Below are positions 56,768 through 64,000 of a stretch of DNA of 64,000 bases, piece by piece; position 1 is the first letter of the stretch; every line of letters begins with the position of its first letter. The position numbers and the translations under genes were made by a program. Source of the DNA: Acidimicrobiia bacterium. GTDB taxonomy: Bacteria > Actinomycetota > Acidimicrobiia > Acidimicrobiales > Aldehydirespiratoraceae. The notes under the pieces are model-generated. The model was not told where the DNA came from. It did no database searches and saw nothing but the letters and a program-made list of their open reading frames with translations. The stretch lies in contig JAJEDD010000045.1 in the NCBI GenBank assembly GCA_022821685.1, positions 1-64,000 of the forward strand, given 5' to 3'.

Positions 56768-58125
56768 GAGGCTGCCGCCAGTGTGCTGTCGGCCGGGCGC
56801 GCCCGCGGCGACGGGATGTCGCCTGGGTCGGCACCCTGGCGGCGCAGGCGCCGCTGCACCGCGGCCACGTCCGCCTTGCGGACGGTGACGCCGGAGTCCA
56901 GGGCCTCGACCGCGGCCGTGCCCGCCGCCTCGCCCATCGACATGCAGGGCGGTATCTCCCTGGACAGCTTCTGGGCTTCGGAAGTCACCGAATAGTGCCG
57001 ACCGGCCACGAGCAGCTGCTCCACGTGCTGCGGCAGCAGCGCCCGGTACGGGGTGTAGTAGCCGCGGCCGCGGGCCACGCTGTCGGCGAAGTGCACGCGG
57101 TCCACTACGTCGTCCTTGGTCACGACGTATTCGCCTTCGATGAGGCGTGACTGCCGTACCCCGATCTGGGGCGCCACATCGATCACGACCGCCTTCTCGA
57201 AACCCGGATAGTGCTTGCGCACATATTCCAGGAGGCCGGCGATTCGCTGGCGCCCCTCCCGGTCGGCGGCGGTGAGATCCTCGACGCTCAACCCGTCGTA
57301 GCCGCTCATGTGCGGGCAGTTGCACCAGACCACGCCGGGCAGGGGCGTCTTCAACCACCACTGGGCCCAGGAGCCGCCGAGGATGCGCCGAGCGGCGCGG
57401 TTCACTTCGTGGCACTCGGCGGGCTCGGAGTGCTCGAAGCGCTCGGCCGCTTCGGTGTCGACATTCCCGAGACGGAAGACGGTGGTCACCATGTAGGAGC
57501 CCTCCACGAAGGGCGCGCCGGCACTGGCGGCCACGTCGGCGTCGCCGCTGGCATCGATCACGACATCGCCTAGGACGGCCTGGGGGCCGCTCTTGGTCTC
57601 GCAGATCACGCCTCCGATGGTGTCGCCCTCCATGACCGGCGTCGAGTACCAGGAATGGAGCCGGACATCGACGCCGGCCTCCGCCACGAGGTCGTTGGAG
57701 ACCCGCTTCCAGCCGTCGGGATCGAAGGCCACCGCGTAGACGATGGACTTCCTGGGTCCCTTGGCGTAGAGGTCGAACAAGCCCCAACGGGACCAGCGAC
57801 GCCACATCTCGTCGCTGAGGATGCGGTCGCTGGGGGGCGGGTAGACGGCTAGTCCGAGCGCGTGCAGGCGCTCCACCATCTCCTGGGCGATGCCGCGCAC
57901 GGTGATCTCGGTCGCGCCGTCGGCGAAGTCGTCGAGCACCAGGACCATTCCTCCCGCGGCCAGGCCGCCCAGGTAGGCGTAGCGCTCCAGGAGGGTGACG
58001 CTCGCGCCTTGGCGCGCCGCTGAGACCGCTGCGGCCAGGCCGGCCGGCCCGCCCCCCACCACGACCACGTCGCTCCGGGTCGCCACGGGGGCTTCGACGG
58101 CCGGTCGGATGACGGGGGTGTCCAT
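56764..58125 (-). CDS. FAD-dependent oxidoreductase (PF12831-like)
   Basis: A 453-residue flavoprotein. It has DVVVVGGGPAGLAAAVSAAR (19-38) and LLERYAYLGGLAAGGMV. VVIDASGDADVAASAG lies mid-chain and PCMSMGEAAGTAAVEA near the C-terminus (FAD closure). The ERYAYLGG and ASGDADV motifs are typical of the PF12831 FAD oxidoreductases, whose substrates vary. ATG 58125 is 14 bases after the regulator gene. It is followed by the CoA-transferase with a GTGA overlap. Confidence 0.87.
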   Translation of the reverse strand: MDTPVIRPAVEAPVATRSDVVVVGGGPAGLAAAVSAARQGASVTLLERYAYLGGLAAGGMVLVLDDFADGATEITVRGIAQEMVERLHALGLAVYPPPSDRILSDEMWRRWSRWGLFDLYAKGPRKSIVYAVAFDPDGWKRVSNDLVAEAGVDVRLHSWYSTPVMEGDTIGGVICETKSGPQAVLGDVVIDASGDADVAASAGAPFVEGSYMVTTVFRLGNVDTEAAERFEHSEPAECHEVNRAARRILGGSWAQWWLKTPLPGVVWCNCPHMSGYDGLSVEDLTAADREGRQRIAGLLEYVRKHYPGFEKAVVIDVAPQIGVRQSRLIEGEYVVTKDDVVDRVHFADSVARGRGYYTPYRALLPQHVEQLLVAGRHYSVTSEAQKLSREIPPCMSMGEAAGTAAVEALDSGVTVRKADVAAVQRRLRRQGADPGDIPSPRARPADSTLAAAS

Positions 58126-58139
58126 TGCCGCTCGGCCCC

Positions 58140-58790
58140 TCAGAAGCTCGGCGGGGTCACCACCCACAGCGACACCGAGGTGACCTCACCGGGGTTCTCG
58201 TACCAGTGAGGAATCGTGGAGCTGTAGGAGATCGAGTCGCCGGCCCTCAGCACGTAGTGGGCGCCGCCGACGTTCACGGCGTGGGTTCCCTCCAGGACGA
58301 TCCCGAACTCCTCGCCCTCGTGCGCGAACGGCGTGTCCTTGGTGGAGTACCCCGGTTCGGTGACGATCCGGATCGCCTCCAGGGCGCTGTCGAGCCGGGG
58401 GGTGAGCATCTCGGCCAGTACGAGTTCCTTGTCGCCCAGATTGAGGCGGCGGCGCTCCTCGCGCCGGACCACAGGCGAGGACATCTGTTCGCCGGCCACG
58501 AGCCGCGCCACCGGGATGCCGAGGGCGTGGGATACTTGCACGAGGGTGTTGAACGAGGGGTTGCCCTGTCCCCGCTCCACCTGCGAGAGCAGTCCGGCAC
58601 TGACCCCCGAGGCTGAGGCGAGCTGCTCCAAGGTCCACTCCCGGAGCTTGCGCAGCCGCTTGATCTCCCTGCCCACCGTCTCCACGGTGAGTGGCGGCCG
58701 GTCCGAGCGGCCAAGTCTGGTATCGACAGCGGGCGTGTGCCATGTCGACGTGTCGTTGTGCGATGTTGAGTGCGAGTGAATCACCTTCAT
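58140..58790 (-). CDS. XRE-type HTH + cupin transcriptional regulator
   Basis: A 216-residue protein. The HTH_3 domain (about 41-95) includes REIKRLRKLREWTLEQLASA and LLSQVERGQGNPSFNTL. The cupin sensor (about 120-212) includes FAHEGEEFGIVLEGTH and LRAGDSISYSSTIPHWYENP, with His/Glu metal-type ligands. Such PuuR-like regulators usually sense small metabolites. It heads the minus-strand catabolic operon and is divergent from the GMC gene, the classic place for the local regulator. ATG 58790 is used; GTG 58805 is also in frame. I infer that it binds the AATATAG..TTCAATA motif. Confidence 0.92.
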   Translation of the reverse strand: MKVIHSHSTSHNDTSTWHTPAVDTRLGRSDRPPLTVETVGREIKRLRKLREWTLEQLASASGVSAGLLSQVERGQGNPSFNTLVQVSHALGIPVARLVAGEQMSSPVVRREERRRLNLGDKELVLAEMLTPRLDSALEAIRIVTEPGYSTKDTPFAHEGEEFGIVLEGTHAVNVGGAHYVLRAGDSISYSSTIPHWYENPGEVTSVSLWVVTPPSF

Positions 58791-58830
58791 CAATTTACCG
58801 ACCACCCACAGTACGACCTGTTTTCACTAC

Positions 58831-58847
58831 AATATAGTATTTCAATA
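58831..58847 (+). promoter_or_regulatory. Operator-like motif overlapping the GMC minus-10
   Basis: AATATAGTATTTCAATA ends at the first base of ATG 58847. TATAGT (58833-58838) lies eight bases before that ATG, so the motif covers the minus-10 and the start site of a leaderless mRNA. It matches 54741-54757 at 14 of 17 positions. It is AT-rich in a GC-rich region, between the divergent regulator and GMC genes. Confidence 0.65.
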
Positions 58848-60478
58848 TGATGACGCAGCGGCGGCAGTCGGATGCTCTGATTGTCGGCGCGGGTGCCTCC
58901 GGCGCGGTAGCGGCCGCTCGCTTGGCTGCAGCTGGTTTCGAGGTTGTCTGTCTTGAACAGGGCGACTGGACGGGCCCGGCCGACTATATGAGCGACCGGC
59001 CGGAGGCCGAACTGGCGTGGGTCGAGCGCTGGAGCCCCGATCCGAACGTCCGCCGGGGACCGGCCGACTATCCGCTGACCGGCGAGGCCGACGTGCGCCC
59101 GGTCATGTACAACGGCGTCGGCGGGGGACTGGTGCAGTGGGCCGCCATGTGGCAGCCGCTGCTCGCGTCGGACTTCAGAGTGCGGACCCTCGACGGCGTC
59201 TCCGACGACTGGCCGATCGGCTGGTCCGATCTGGCCGCACCGTACGGTCGGGTGGCCCGGGAGATGTCGGTGTCGGGCCTGGGTGGCGACCCTGCCCTGC
59301 CGGAGTTGGACCCCTACCCCAACCCGCCCATCCCGATCGGCAGGATCGGGTTGGCCGCCGCCCGGGGCATGGACCGCCTCGGCTGGCACTGGTGGCCCGG
59401 CGCCAATGCCATTGCATCGCGCCGCCACCGCTCGCTTCAGGCCTGCCAGCGGCGCGGCACCTGCATGTTGGGCTGCCCGGAGAACGCCAAGGCCACCCCG
59501 TCGCTCACCCACTGGCCGGCGGCGCTGGCCGCGGGCGCCCAGCTGGTGACGGGCGCCCGGGTGGCGCAGATTCCCCTCGACGAGCGAGGCCGGGCGCGGG
59601 GGGCGGTCTATGTGGACCGCGACGGGGTCGAGCGGCTGGAGCCGGCGCAGGTGGTGATCCTGGCCGCCAACGCCGTGGGAACGGCCCGGCTGCTGTTGCT
59701 GTCGGCGTCGCCGCGGTTCCCGGACGGCCTGGCCAACTCCTCGGGACTGGTGGGGCGCCGACTCATGCAGCACCCCTACCGGACGGTGGCGGCCGTATGT
59801 GAGGATCCTCTCGACAGCTGGCAGGGTCCTTGGGGTCAGAGCATCTACTCGCTGGAGTTCGCCGAGACCCATCCTGACCGCGACTTTGTACGAGGCGCGA
59901 AGTGGATGGTCATGCCCCACGGCGGGCCGATGTTCGCGGTGGCGGAGTACCAGGAGGCGCACCGCCACGAGGACTTCGAGACCTTGTGGGGTCCGTCCTT
60001 CCACCGGGCGGCCGCCGAGGTGTTCGGCCACGCCTTCACCTGGGGCATTCAGGCGGAGGACCTGCCCGAGGACCACAACCGGGTGGTCCTCGATCCGGCG
60101 GTGTGCGACTCCTCGGGCCTGCCGGCGGCGCAGATCGAGTACACCGTGTCGGACAACACCCGGAGGATGCTCGACTTCAACGTGGCCCGCGCCGTCGAGG
60201 CAGCCGAGGCCGCGGGGGCCGTGTCCACCTATGTGCGCGACATCTGGCCCACTGGCATAGGCCATGTCCTAGGCACCACCCGGATGGGCGACGATCCGCA
60301 GGGCTCGGTGGTGGACCGCTGGTGCCGCGCCCACGACGTGGCCAACCTCTACATGATCGACGGGGGTGTGTTCGTGACCGGCGGGTCGGCCAACCCGACG
60401 GCCACGATCATGGCCAACGCGCGCCGTGTCGTCGATCACATGATCGAGGCGCGGGCCTCGCAGGAGGTGCCCGCATGA
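58847..60478 (+). CDS. GMC-family FAD oxidoreductase
   Basis: A 543-residue flavoprotein. It has ALIVGAGASGAVAAARLAAA (10-29), LEQGDW, YNGVGGGLVQWAAMWQPL, VVILAANAVGTARLLLLS and C-terminal MIDGGVFVTGGSANPTATIM (the conserved NPT). TYVRDIWPTGIGHVLGTTRM supplies the active-site His region. RRGTCMLGCPENAK resembles cysteine-bearing gluconate-2-dehydrogenase-like and choline-type members. It oxidises an alcohol or sugar-like substrate. ATGA overlap with the small-subunit gene and the ferredoxin next to that suggest one complex. The start is leaderless, under the operator-like motif. Confidence 0.92.
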   Translation: MMTQRRQSDALIVGAGASGAVAAARLAAAGFEVVCLEQGDWTGPADYMSDRPEAELAWVERWSPDPNVRRGPADYPLTGEADVRPVMYNGVGGGLVQWAAMWQPLLASDFRVRTLDGVSDDWPIGWSDLAAPYGRVAREMSVSGLGGDPALPELDPYPNPPIPIGRIGLAAARGMDRLGWHWWPGANAIASRRHRSLQACQRRGTCMLGCPENAKATPSLTHWPAALAAGAQLVTGARVAQIPLDERGRARGAVYVDRDGVERLEPAQVVILAANAVGTARLLLLSASPRFPDGLANSSGLVGRRLMQHPYRTVAAVCEDPLDSWQGPWGQSIYSLEFAETHPDRDFVRGAKWMVMPHGGPMFAVAEYQEAHRHEDFETLWGPSFHRAAAEVFGHAFTWGIQAEDLPEDHNRVVLDPAVCDSSGLPAAQIEYTVSDNTRRMLDFNVARAVEAAEAAGAVSTYVRDIWPTGIGHVLGTTRMGDDPQGSVVDRWCRAHDVANLYMIDGGVFVTGGSANPTATIMANARRVVDHMIEARASQEVPA

Positions 60479-60894
60479 GCGACTCCGGGCCGACGCCGGA
60501 CCAGCGCCTGACGCTGGCGCGGCTAGCCGATGTCCTCGTGGCCGAAGGGCTGGGCATGCCGGCCGCGTCGGCGGTCGGCGTGGCCGACGGGCTGCTGGAC
60601 CGATGCCTCGACGCCGCTCCGGCGCTGGCCGAGCCGCTGCTGGCCCTGCTCGACGAGGTGCCCGCCGACGATCTCGACGCCTTCGTGCGAGGGCTGGCGG
60701 CGCGGCGCCCCGACGACTTCGCCATCCTGACCACGACCGTTGTGGGTGCCTACTACCTCAGCGCCGAGGTGCGCGAGCTGATCGGCTACCCCGGCCAACA
60801 GCCCAGCCCACTGTCGGCGGCGGCTGAGCCCGAGTACTTCGAGATGCTGGAGCGGGTCTACGACCGGCACCCCGGCTATCGGGAGTGTCCGTGA
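60475..60894 (+). CDS. Gluconate 2-dehydrogenase subunit 3-like protein
   Basis: A 139-residue all-alpha protein. It has [20 protein letters not shown] early and [20 protein letters not shown] with YPGQQPSPL late, as in the gluconate_2-dh3 family, which partners GMC dehydrogenases. No Tat signal is visible, in contrast to many homologues, so the complex is probably cytoplasmic. ATG 60475 overlaps the GMC stop (ATGA) and its own stop overlaps the ferredoxin start (GTGA). Confidence 0.82.
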   Translation: MSDSGPTPDQRLTLARLADVLVAEGLGMPAASAVGVADGLLDRCLDAAPALAEPLLALLDEVPADDLDAFVRGLAARRPDDFAILTTTVVGAYYLSAEVRELIGYPGQQPSPLSAAAEPEYFEMLERVYDRHPGYRECP

Positions 60895-61220
60895 CCTACG
60901 TGATCGGTCCCAGTTGCATCGATGTCAAGGATGCCGCCTGCATCGCCGAATGCCCGGTGGATTGCATCTACACGGGGGGCCGGATGCTGTACATCCATCC
61001 CGACGAATGCATCGACTGCGGGGCCTGCGAGCCGGTCTGCCCGGTCGAGGCGATCTATCCCGAGGCGTTCCTTCCAGCCGAGTACCAAGCATTCGCGGAG
61101 GTGAACGCGTCCTTCTTCCAGATCAGCGGGCTCCATTCGCCTGGTGGCGCGGCCCGCGTCGAGGCCGTCGAGGCAGATCACCCCGTCGTCACGGGGTGGC
61201 CCCGGCCATCGCCTCCCTAA
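60891..61220 (+). CDS. Seven-iron ferredoxin (3Fe-4S/4Fe-4S)
   Basis: A 109-residue FdxA-type ferredoxin. It starts [20 protein letters not shown], with CPVDCIY, then [19 protein letters not shown], the cysteine pattern of actinobacterial 7Fe ferredoxins. A C-terminal part of about 45 residues follows. GTG 60891 overlaps the small-subunit stop (GTGA); GTG 60885 is an alternative. The tight coupling suggests that it takes electrons from the GMC enzyme. Bases 61221-61362 hold no gene. Confidence 0.93.
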   Translation: MTYVIGPSCIDVKDAACIAECPVDCIYTGGRMLYIHPDECIDCGACEPVCPVEAIYPEAFLPAEYQAFAEVNASFFQISGLHSPGGAARVEAVEADHPVVTGWPRPSPP

Positions 61221-61362
61221 GGCATCCGCTGGAGGACGGGGTGGCGTGCCTTGGCGCCGTGTGGACCGTCCGCTGCGGGTTCTTGGAGACTGACGCGCGG
61301 GCAGTGACGTAGTTCGCTGCCGCCGGTACCGTGGGGCCGCGAGTCGGCCGAAGGGAGTACAC

Positions 61363-62229
61363 ATGGCGGTGGATCGCGGGTGCTGGGCGGCCCCTGACGC
61401 GCTCAGCGGGGCCGATGCAGCAGCCTTCGCCAGGCGAGTCGAGGATCTCGGCTACTCCCAGCTCTGGGTGAACGAGACGTTCGGGCGCGACCCCTTCGCG
61501 CTGGCCGCGCATCTTGGAGCCGTCACCTCCACGCTTCCGCTGGCCGCCGGGATCGCCAACGTCTACAACCGGCACCCGGGGGTGATGAAGCAGGGCGCGT
61601 ACACCGTCGCGGAGCAGACCGGTGGCCGGTTCACGCTGGGCCTCGGCGTGTCGAGCCCGGTGATCGTGAGCAAGATCCGCGGCATCCCCTACGACAAGCC
61701 GCTGTCGTTCATGCGGTCCTACCTTGACGCCATGGATCAGGCCCGCTACACCGCGGTGCCTCCCCCGGATGAGGTGCCGGTGGTGTTGGCCGCCCTCGGC
61801 CCCCGGATGCTGGAGCTTGCCGCCGAGCGCACCGCCGGCGCCCACCCGTACAACACGACGCCGGAGCACACCGCCTTCGCCCGCTCGGTGATGGGTCCCG
61901 ACTCCCAGCTCTGCGTGGAGCAGAAGGTGATGCTCACCACCGACGCCGAACAGGCCCGCGCCACCGGCGGCAACGTGATGAAGTTCTACACCCGGGCACC
62001 GGGCTACCGGGCCTGCTGGAATCGGCTCGGCTTCGACGACGACGACATAGACGGACCCTCGGACCGCTTCGTGGACGCCATGGTGGCCTGGGGCGACGTC
62101 GACGCCATCGAGCGCCGGCTGGCCGAGCACGCCGACGCCGGGGCCACCCAGATCTGCATCCAGGTGCTGCATCCATCCGCCGGCTCCGCCGCCATCGACC
62201 ACGACGCGCTGGCCGCCCTGGCCCCTTGA
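61363..62229 (+). CDS. LLM-class flavin/F420-dependent oxidoreductase
   Basis: A 288-residue TIM-barrel protein of the luciferase-like monooxygenase superfamily. It has ARRVEDLGYSQLWVNETFGR, PLAAGIANVYNRHPGVMKQG, GRFTLGLGVSSPV and VPVVLAALGPRMLELAAERT. These fit the F420-dependent methylene-H4MPT reductase-like subgroup, which uses F420 in actinobacteria. The F420 genes cofD and cofE are in the same window. AAGGGAG lies five bases before ATG 61363. The stop TGA is flush with repeat copy H. Confidence 0.87.
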   Translation: MAVDRGCWAAPDALSGADAAAFARRVEDLGYSQLWVNETFGRDPFALAAHLGAVTSTLPLAAGIANVYNRHPGVMKQGAYTVAEQTGGRFTLGLGVSSPVIVSKIRGIPYDKPLSFMRSYLDAMDQARYTAVPPPDEVPVVLAALGPRMLELAAERTAGAHPYNTTPEHTAFARSVMGPDSQLCVEQKVMLTTDAEQARATGGNVMKFYTRAPGYRACWNRLGFDDDDIDGPSDRFVDAMVAWGDVDAIERRLAEHADAGATQICIQVLHPSAGSAAIDHDALAALAP

Positions 62230-62390
62230 GAGGCCCAAGAGCGAGCGCACATTGGTGAGAGTCTGTTGCGTCGCAAGGGTGTCTTTCCCGCTCTTGTTCG
62301 CTGCGCTCACGGGCCGCCCAAACCCCGACAACACAGCCCACGGCCTCGCCCGTATGTACCGGGTTCGCTCACCCATTCGCTCGGCCTCTA
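62228..62390 (-). repeat. Dispersed palindromic element, copy H (flush with LLM stop codon)
   Basis: It runs from GAGGCCCAAGAGCGAGCGCA after the TG of the LLM stop codon to TCACCCATTCGCTCGGCCTC. Both inverted ends are present. The minus strand carries the variant core (GTGGGCTGTGTTGTCGGGGT). Bases 62391-62491 hold only the comF promoter. Confidence 0.92.
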
Positions 62391-62454
62391 ACTCTGCAGC
62401 GGACGGAGCCGCCGACCGCGCCGGTAGGCCGATGGGTGACCATACGCATATTTC

Positions 62455-62485
62455 ATTGATTGCTGTGAATTTCAATGGCTAGCGT
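62455..62485 (+). promoter_or_regulatory. comF-like promoter with CATTGA/TCAATG dyad
   Basis: TTGATT (62456-62461), an 18-base spacer and TAGCGT (62480-62485) lie six bases before GTG 62492. CATTGA and TCAATG form an inverted repeat with an 11-base spacer, covering the minus-35 and spacer. Confidence 0.55.
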
Positions 62486-62491
62486 CTTGGC

Positions 62492-63136
62492 GTGCCGGAT
62501 GTGCGAATTGCGGGCGTGGACGCGCTGTGGGCGGGCTGGCGCCACGAGGGCGAGGCGGCCGAGTTGGTGCGGGCCCTCAAGTACGGCCGGGTCACCGCCG
62601 CGGTGACGCCGATTGCCGACCGGATGGCGCTGGTCTTGGCTGAGGCGTGGGACGGCGCGGCGCGGGCTGGCGCGGTAGGCGAAGGCGAGACGAGGGGCGA
62701 CGAGACGTGGGCCGAAGGGGCGCAGCGCGCCGGGCTGGTCACCTGGGTTCCGTGCAGCCCGACCCGTCGCCACCAGCGGGGCTTCGATCCCGCCGAATTG
62801 CTGGCTCGGGCCCTGGCCCGTCGGCTGCGGATCCGGGCCCGCCGCCTGCTGCACCGGCTCGACGATGAGCCCCAGACGGCCCGCACCCGGCGCGGTCGCC
62901 TGGCCGGCCCCAGGCTGGCGCCCACCCGCCGTGCGCTCGCAGCGGGCCGCAGGCGTCTGGCCGGGCCGGTCCTGGTGGTCGACGATGTGTGCACCACCGG
63001 CTCGACGCTGCGGGCCGCAGCCGCCGCGCTCCGCGCCGGCGGCGCTGGCGCAGTAGTGGCCGCGGTGGCCACAGTGGCACCCGCGGCGCCGGACGGCACC
63101 TCTACCATTGGGGCGCACCTGAGCTCGCACCACTAG
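62492..63136 (+). CDS. ComF-like phosphoribosyltransferase
   Basis: A 214-residue PRTase-type protein. VTWVPCSPTRRHQRGFDPAE and the PRPP motif VLVVDDVCTTGSTLRAAAAA (about 150-169) are those of ComF/GntX proteins. The N-terminal zinc-finger Cys cluster found in E. coli and Bacillus members is missing. It sits before hpf and secA, as does Rv3242c in M. tuberculosis. Its biochemical role is not established. Its TAG stop is the first three bases of repeat copy I. Confidence 0.83.
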   Translation: MPDVRIAGVDALWAGWRHEGEAAELVRALKYGRVTAAVTPIADRMALVLAEAWDGAARAGAVGEGETRGDETWAEGAQRAGLVTWVPCSPTRRHQRGFDPAELLARALARRLRIRARRLLHRLDDEPQTARTRRGRLAGPRLAPTRRALAAGRRRLAGPVLVVDDVCTTGSTLRAAAAALRAGGAGAVVAAVATVAPAAPDGTSTIGAHLSSHH

Positions 63137-63250
63137 AGGCCGAGCCGAAAGAAGCACGCCATGAGGACTTACATGAGGTCGAGCGAGGCCGTGGGCTGTG
63201 ACGCTGGGGTTTGGGCGGCCCGTGAGCGCAGCGAACAAGAGCGGGACACC
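63134..63250 (+). repeat. Dispersed palindromic element, copy I (supplies comF stop codon)
   Basis: TAGAGGCCGAGCCGAAAGAA, a diverged segment, then GAGGCCGTGGGCTGTGACGC and GCGAACAAGAGCGGGACACC. The first three bases are the comF-like stop codon. It carries the same core variant as copies F and H and lies just before the hpf ribosome-binding site. Confidence 0.9.
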
Positions 63251-63264
63251 TAGAGAGGTTGGAC

Positions 63265-63855
63265 GTGGAGATATCGATCAGCAGCCGCCACACCGCCGTC
63301 ACACCCGGCCTCGAGAACCTCGTGCGGGCCAAGATCGGCGGGCTCGACCGGTACCTTGACGATCTCGACACCGCCGAGGTCCACTTCGACGAGGCCCGCA
63401 ATCCCCGCATCGTCGACCGCGAGACCTGCGAGGTGACGCTCACCGGGCACGGCCACCGCCTGCGCTGCAAGGTCAACGCCCCCGATGCCTTCACCGCGGT
63501 GGACCTGGCCGAGGCCAAGCTGGAGCGCCAGATCCGCAAGCTGCGCACCCGGCTCCGCAACCGCCACCGCGGCCGCGGCGACACGATCCGCACCGGCGCC
63601 GCAGCCGAGCCTCAGCCCGCCGCCGAGGCCCAAGACGGCTGGAATTCCCCCGAGGACGAAGAGCTCGAGCCGGAGCTGCAGATCGTCAAGACCAAGCGCT
63701 TCCATCTCGGCCCGCTCACCCCCGAGGAGGCCGCGCTGAAGATGGACCTGATGGGGCACGGGTTCTTCTTCTTCATCAACTCGGCCACCGGACGCTCCGC
63801 TGTCGTGTACCGCCGCGACGACGGGGCGGTGGGCCTCATCGACGAAGCCGGGTAG
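63265..63855 (+). CDS. hpf: Long-form ribosome hibernation promoting factor
   Basis: A 196-residue protein. The N-terminal S30AE domain (ISISSRHTAVTPGLENLVRA, then LEDDL-type strand and DLAEAKLERQIRKLRTRL) binds the 30S subunit. A linker follows, then the C-terminal dimerisation domain (KRFHLGPLTPEEAALKMDLM, GHGFFFFINSATGRSAVVYR). This is the long form that makes 100S ribosome dimers. GTG 63265 is chosen for AGAGAGG six bases upstream. It lies 11 bases before secA, the conserved actinobacterial order. Confidence 0.94.
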   Translation: MEISISSRHTAVTPGLENLVRAKIGGLDRYLDDLDTAEVHFDEARNPRIVDRETCEVTLTGHGHRLRCKVNAPDAFTAVDLAEAKLERQIRKLRTRLRNRHRGRGDTIRTGAAAEPQPAAEAQDGWNSPEDEELEPELQIVKTKRFHLGPLTPEEAALKMDLMGHGFFFFINSATGRSAVVYRRDDGAVGLIDEAG

Positions 63856-63866
63856 GGGTCCGGGCC

Positions 63867-64000
63867 GTGTCGCTGCTCAGGCGGGTCCTTCGCTCCGGCG
63901 AGGGGCGCAAGCTCCGAGAGCTCCAGGCCCTCGTCCCCGACATCAACGCCCTCGAGCCCGAGCTTCAGCGGCTCGACGACGACGCCCTGAGGGCCCGCAC
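63867..64000 (+). CDS. secA: Preprotein translocase SecA, 5-prime end only
   Basis: The first 44 codons, cut by the window edge. The GTG start is followed by LLRRVLRSGEGRKLRELQAL, then VPDINALEPELQRLDDDALR, which matches the N-terminal helix of SecA1. SecA is the ATP motor of protein export. The identity also rests on the hpf-secA order. Confidence 0.85.
   Translation, partial: MSLLRRVLRSGEGRKLRELQALVPDINALEPELQRLDDDALRAR

Overview
This is a high-GC chromosomal window with dense, overlapping genes. Codon use, the coenzyme F420 genes, GTG/TTG starts, the S-layer-homology repeats and the gene order all point to an actinobacterium. An Acidimicrobiia-like lineage is my best inference; no rRNA or other phylogenetic marker is present to prove it. 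I saw no tRNA, rRNA, CRISPR array or transposase gene.

From 0.4 to 44.7 kb lies a cell-surface polysaccharide locus. It holds a Wzx-type flippase, a Wzy-type polymerase, a Wzm/Wzt-type ABC exporter, a polyprenyl-phosphate sugar transferase, many family-2 glycosyltransferases, a GT-C-like membrane enzyme, a pyruvyl transferase, an LCP (LytR-CpsA-Psr) ligase and a SpoIID-SLH wall protein. The sugar-nucleotide enzymes are WecB, Ugd, GalE, a mannose-1-phosphate guanylyltransferase-like protein, Gmd, an Rmd-like reductase, phosphomannomutase and a phosphoglucose/phosphomannose isomerase-like protein. Housekeeping genes are interleaved: biotin carboxylase, BirA, CofD/CofE, FtsH and a CPBP protease.

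From 44.7 to 49.8 kb come phosphomannomutase, a Trm112-like protein, the isomerase, S-adenosylhomocysteinase and an isolated NYN-domain gene. From 50.0 to 62.2 kb lies a transport and catabolism island: a BMP-type ABC importer, an enoyl-CoA hydratase, a CaiB CoA-transferase, an FAD oxidoreductase, an XRE-cupin regulator, a GMC oxidoreductase with small subunit and ferredoxin, and a luciferase-like (LLM) oxidoreductase. From 62.5 kb to the end come comF-like, hpf and the start of secA. The order secA-hpf-comF / sahH-isomerase-pmm / cofD-cofE / guanylyltransferase / LCP / birA / accA resembles the Mycobacterium tuberculosis Rv3240-Rv3285 region, so the island looks like an insertion between sahH and comF.

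The most striking content is a family of dispersed, imperfectly palindromic repeats of about 50-165 bp. I found ten copies and several remnants. Its ends are inverted (GAGGCCGAGCGAATAGGTGAG and its complement). Some copies are intergenic or sit flush on a stop codon. Five protein genes carry copies in frame: the polymerase, the GT-C-like enzyme, BirA, a large membrane protein and the sugar isomerase. Two different reading frames are used, and an ancestral in-frame TGA is altered where it would stop translation. This resembles Rickettsia palindromic elements in behaviour but is a different sequence.

Other signals are a shared AT-rich operator-like motif upstream of the importer and the GMC operon, and a TANNNT box 6-8 bases before many start codons that indicates leaderless transcription.
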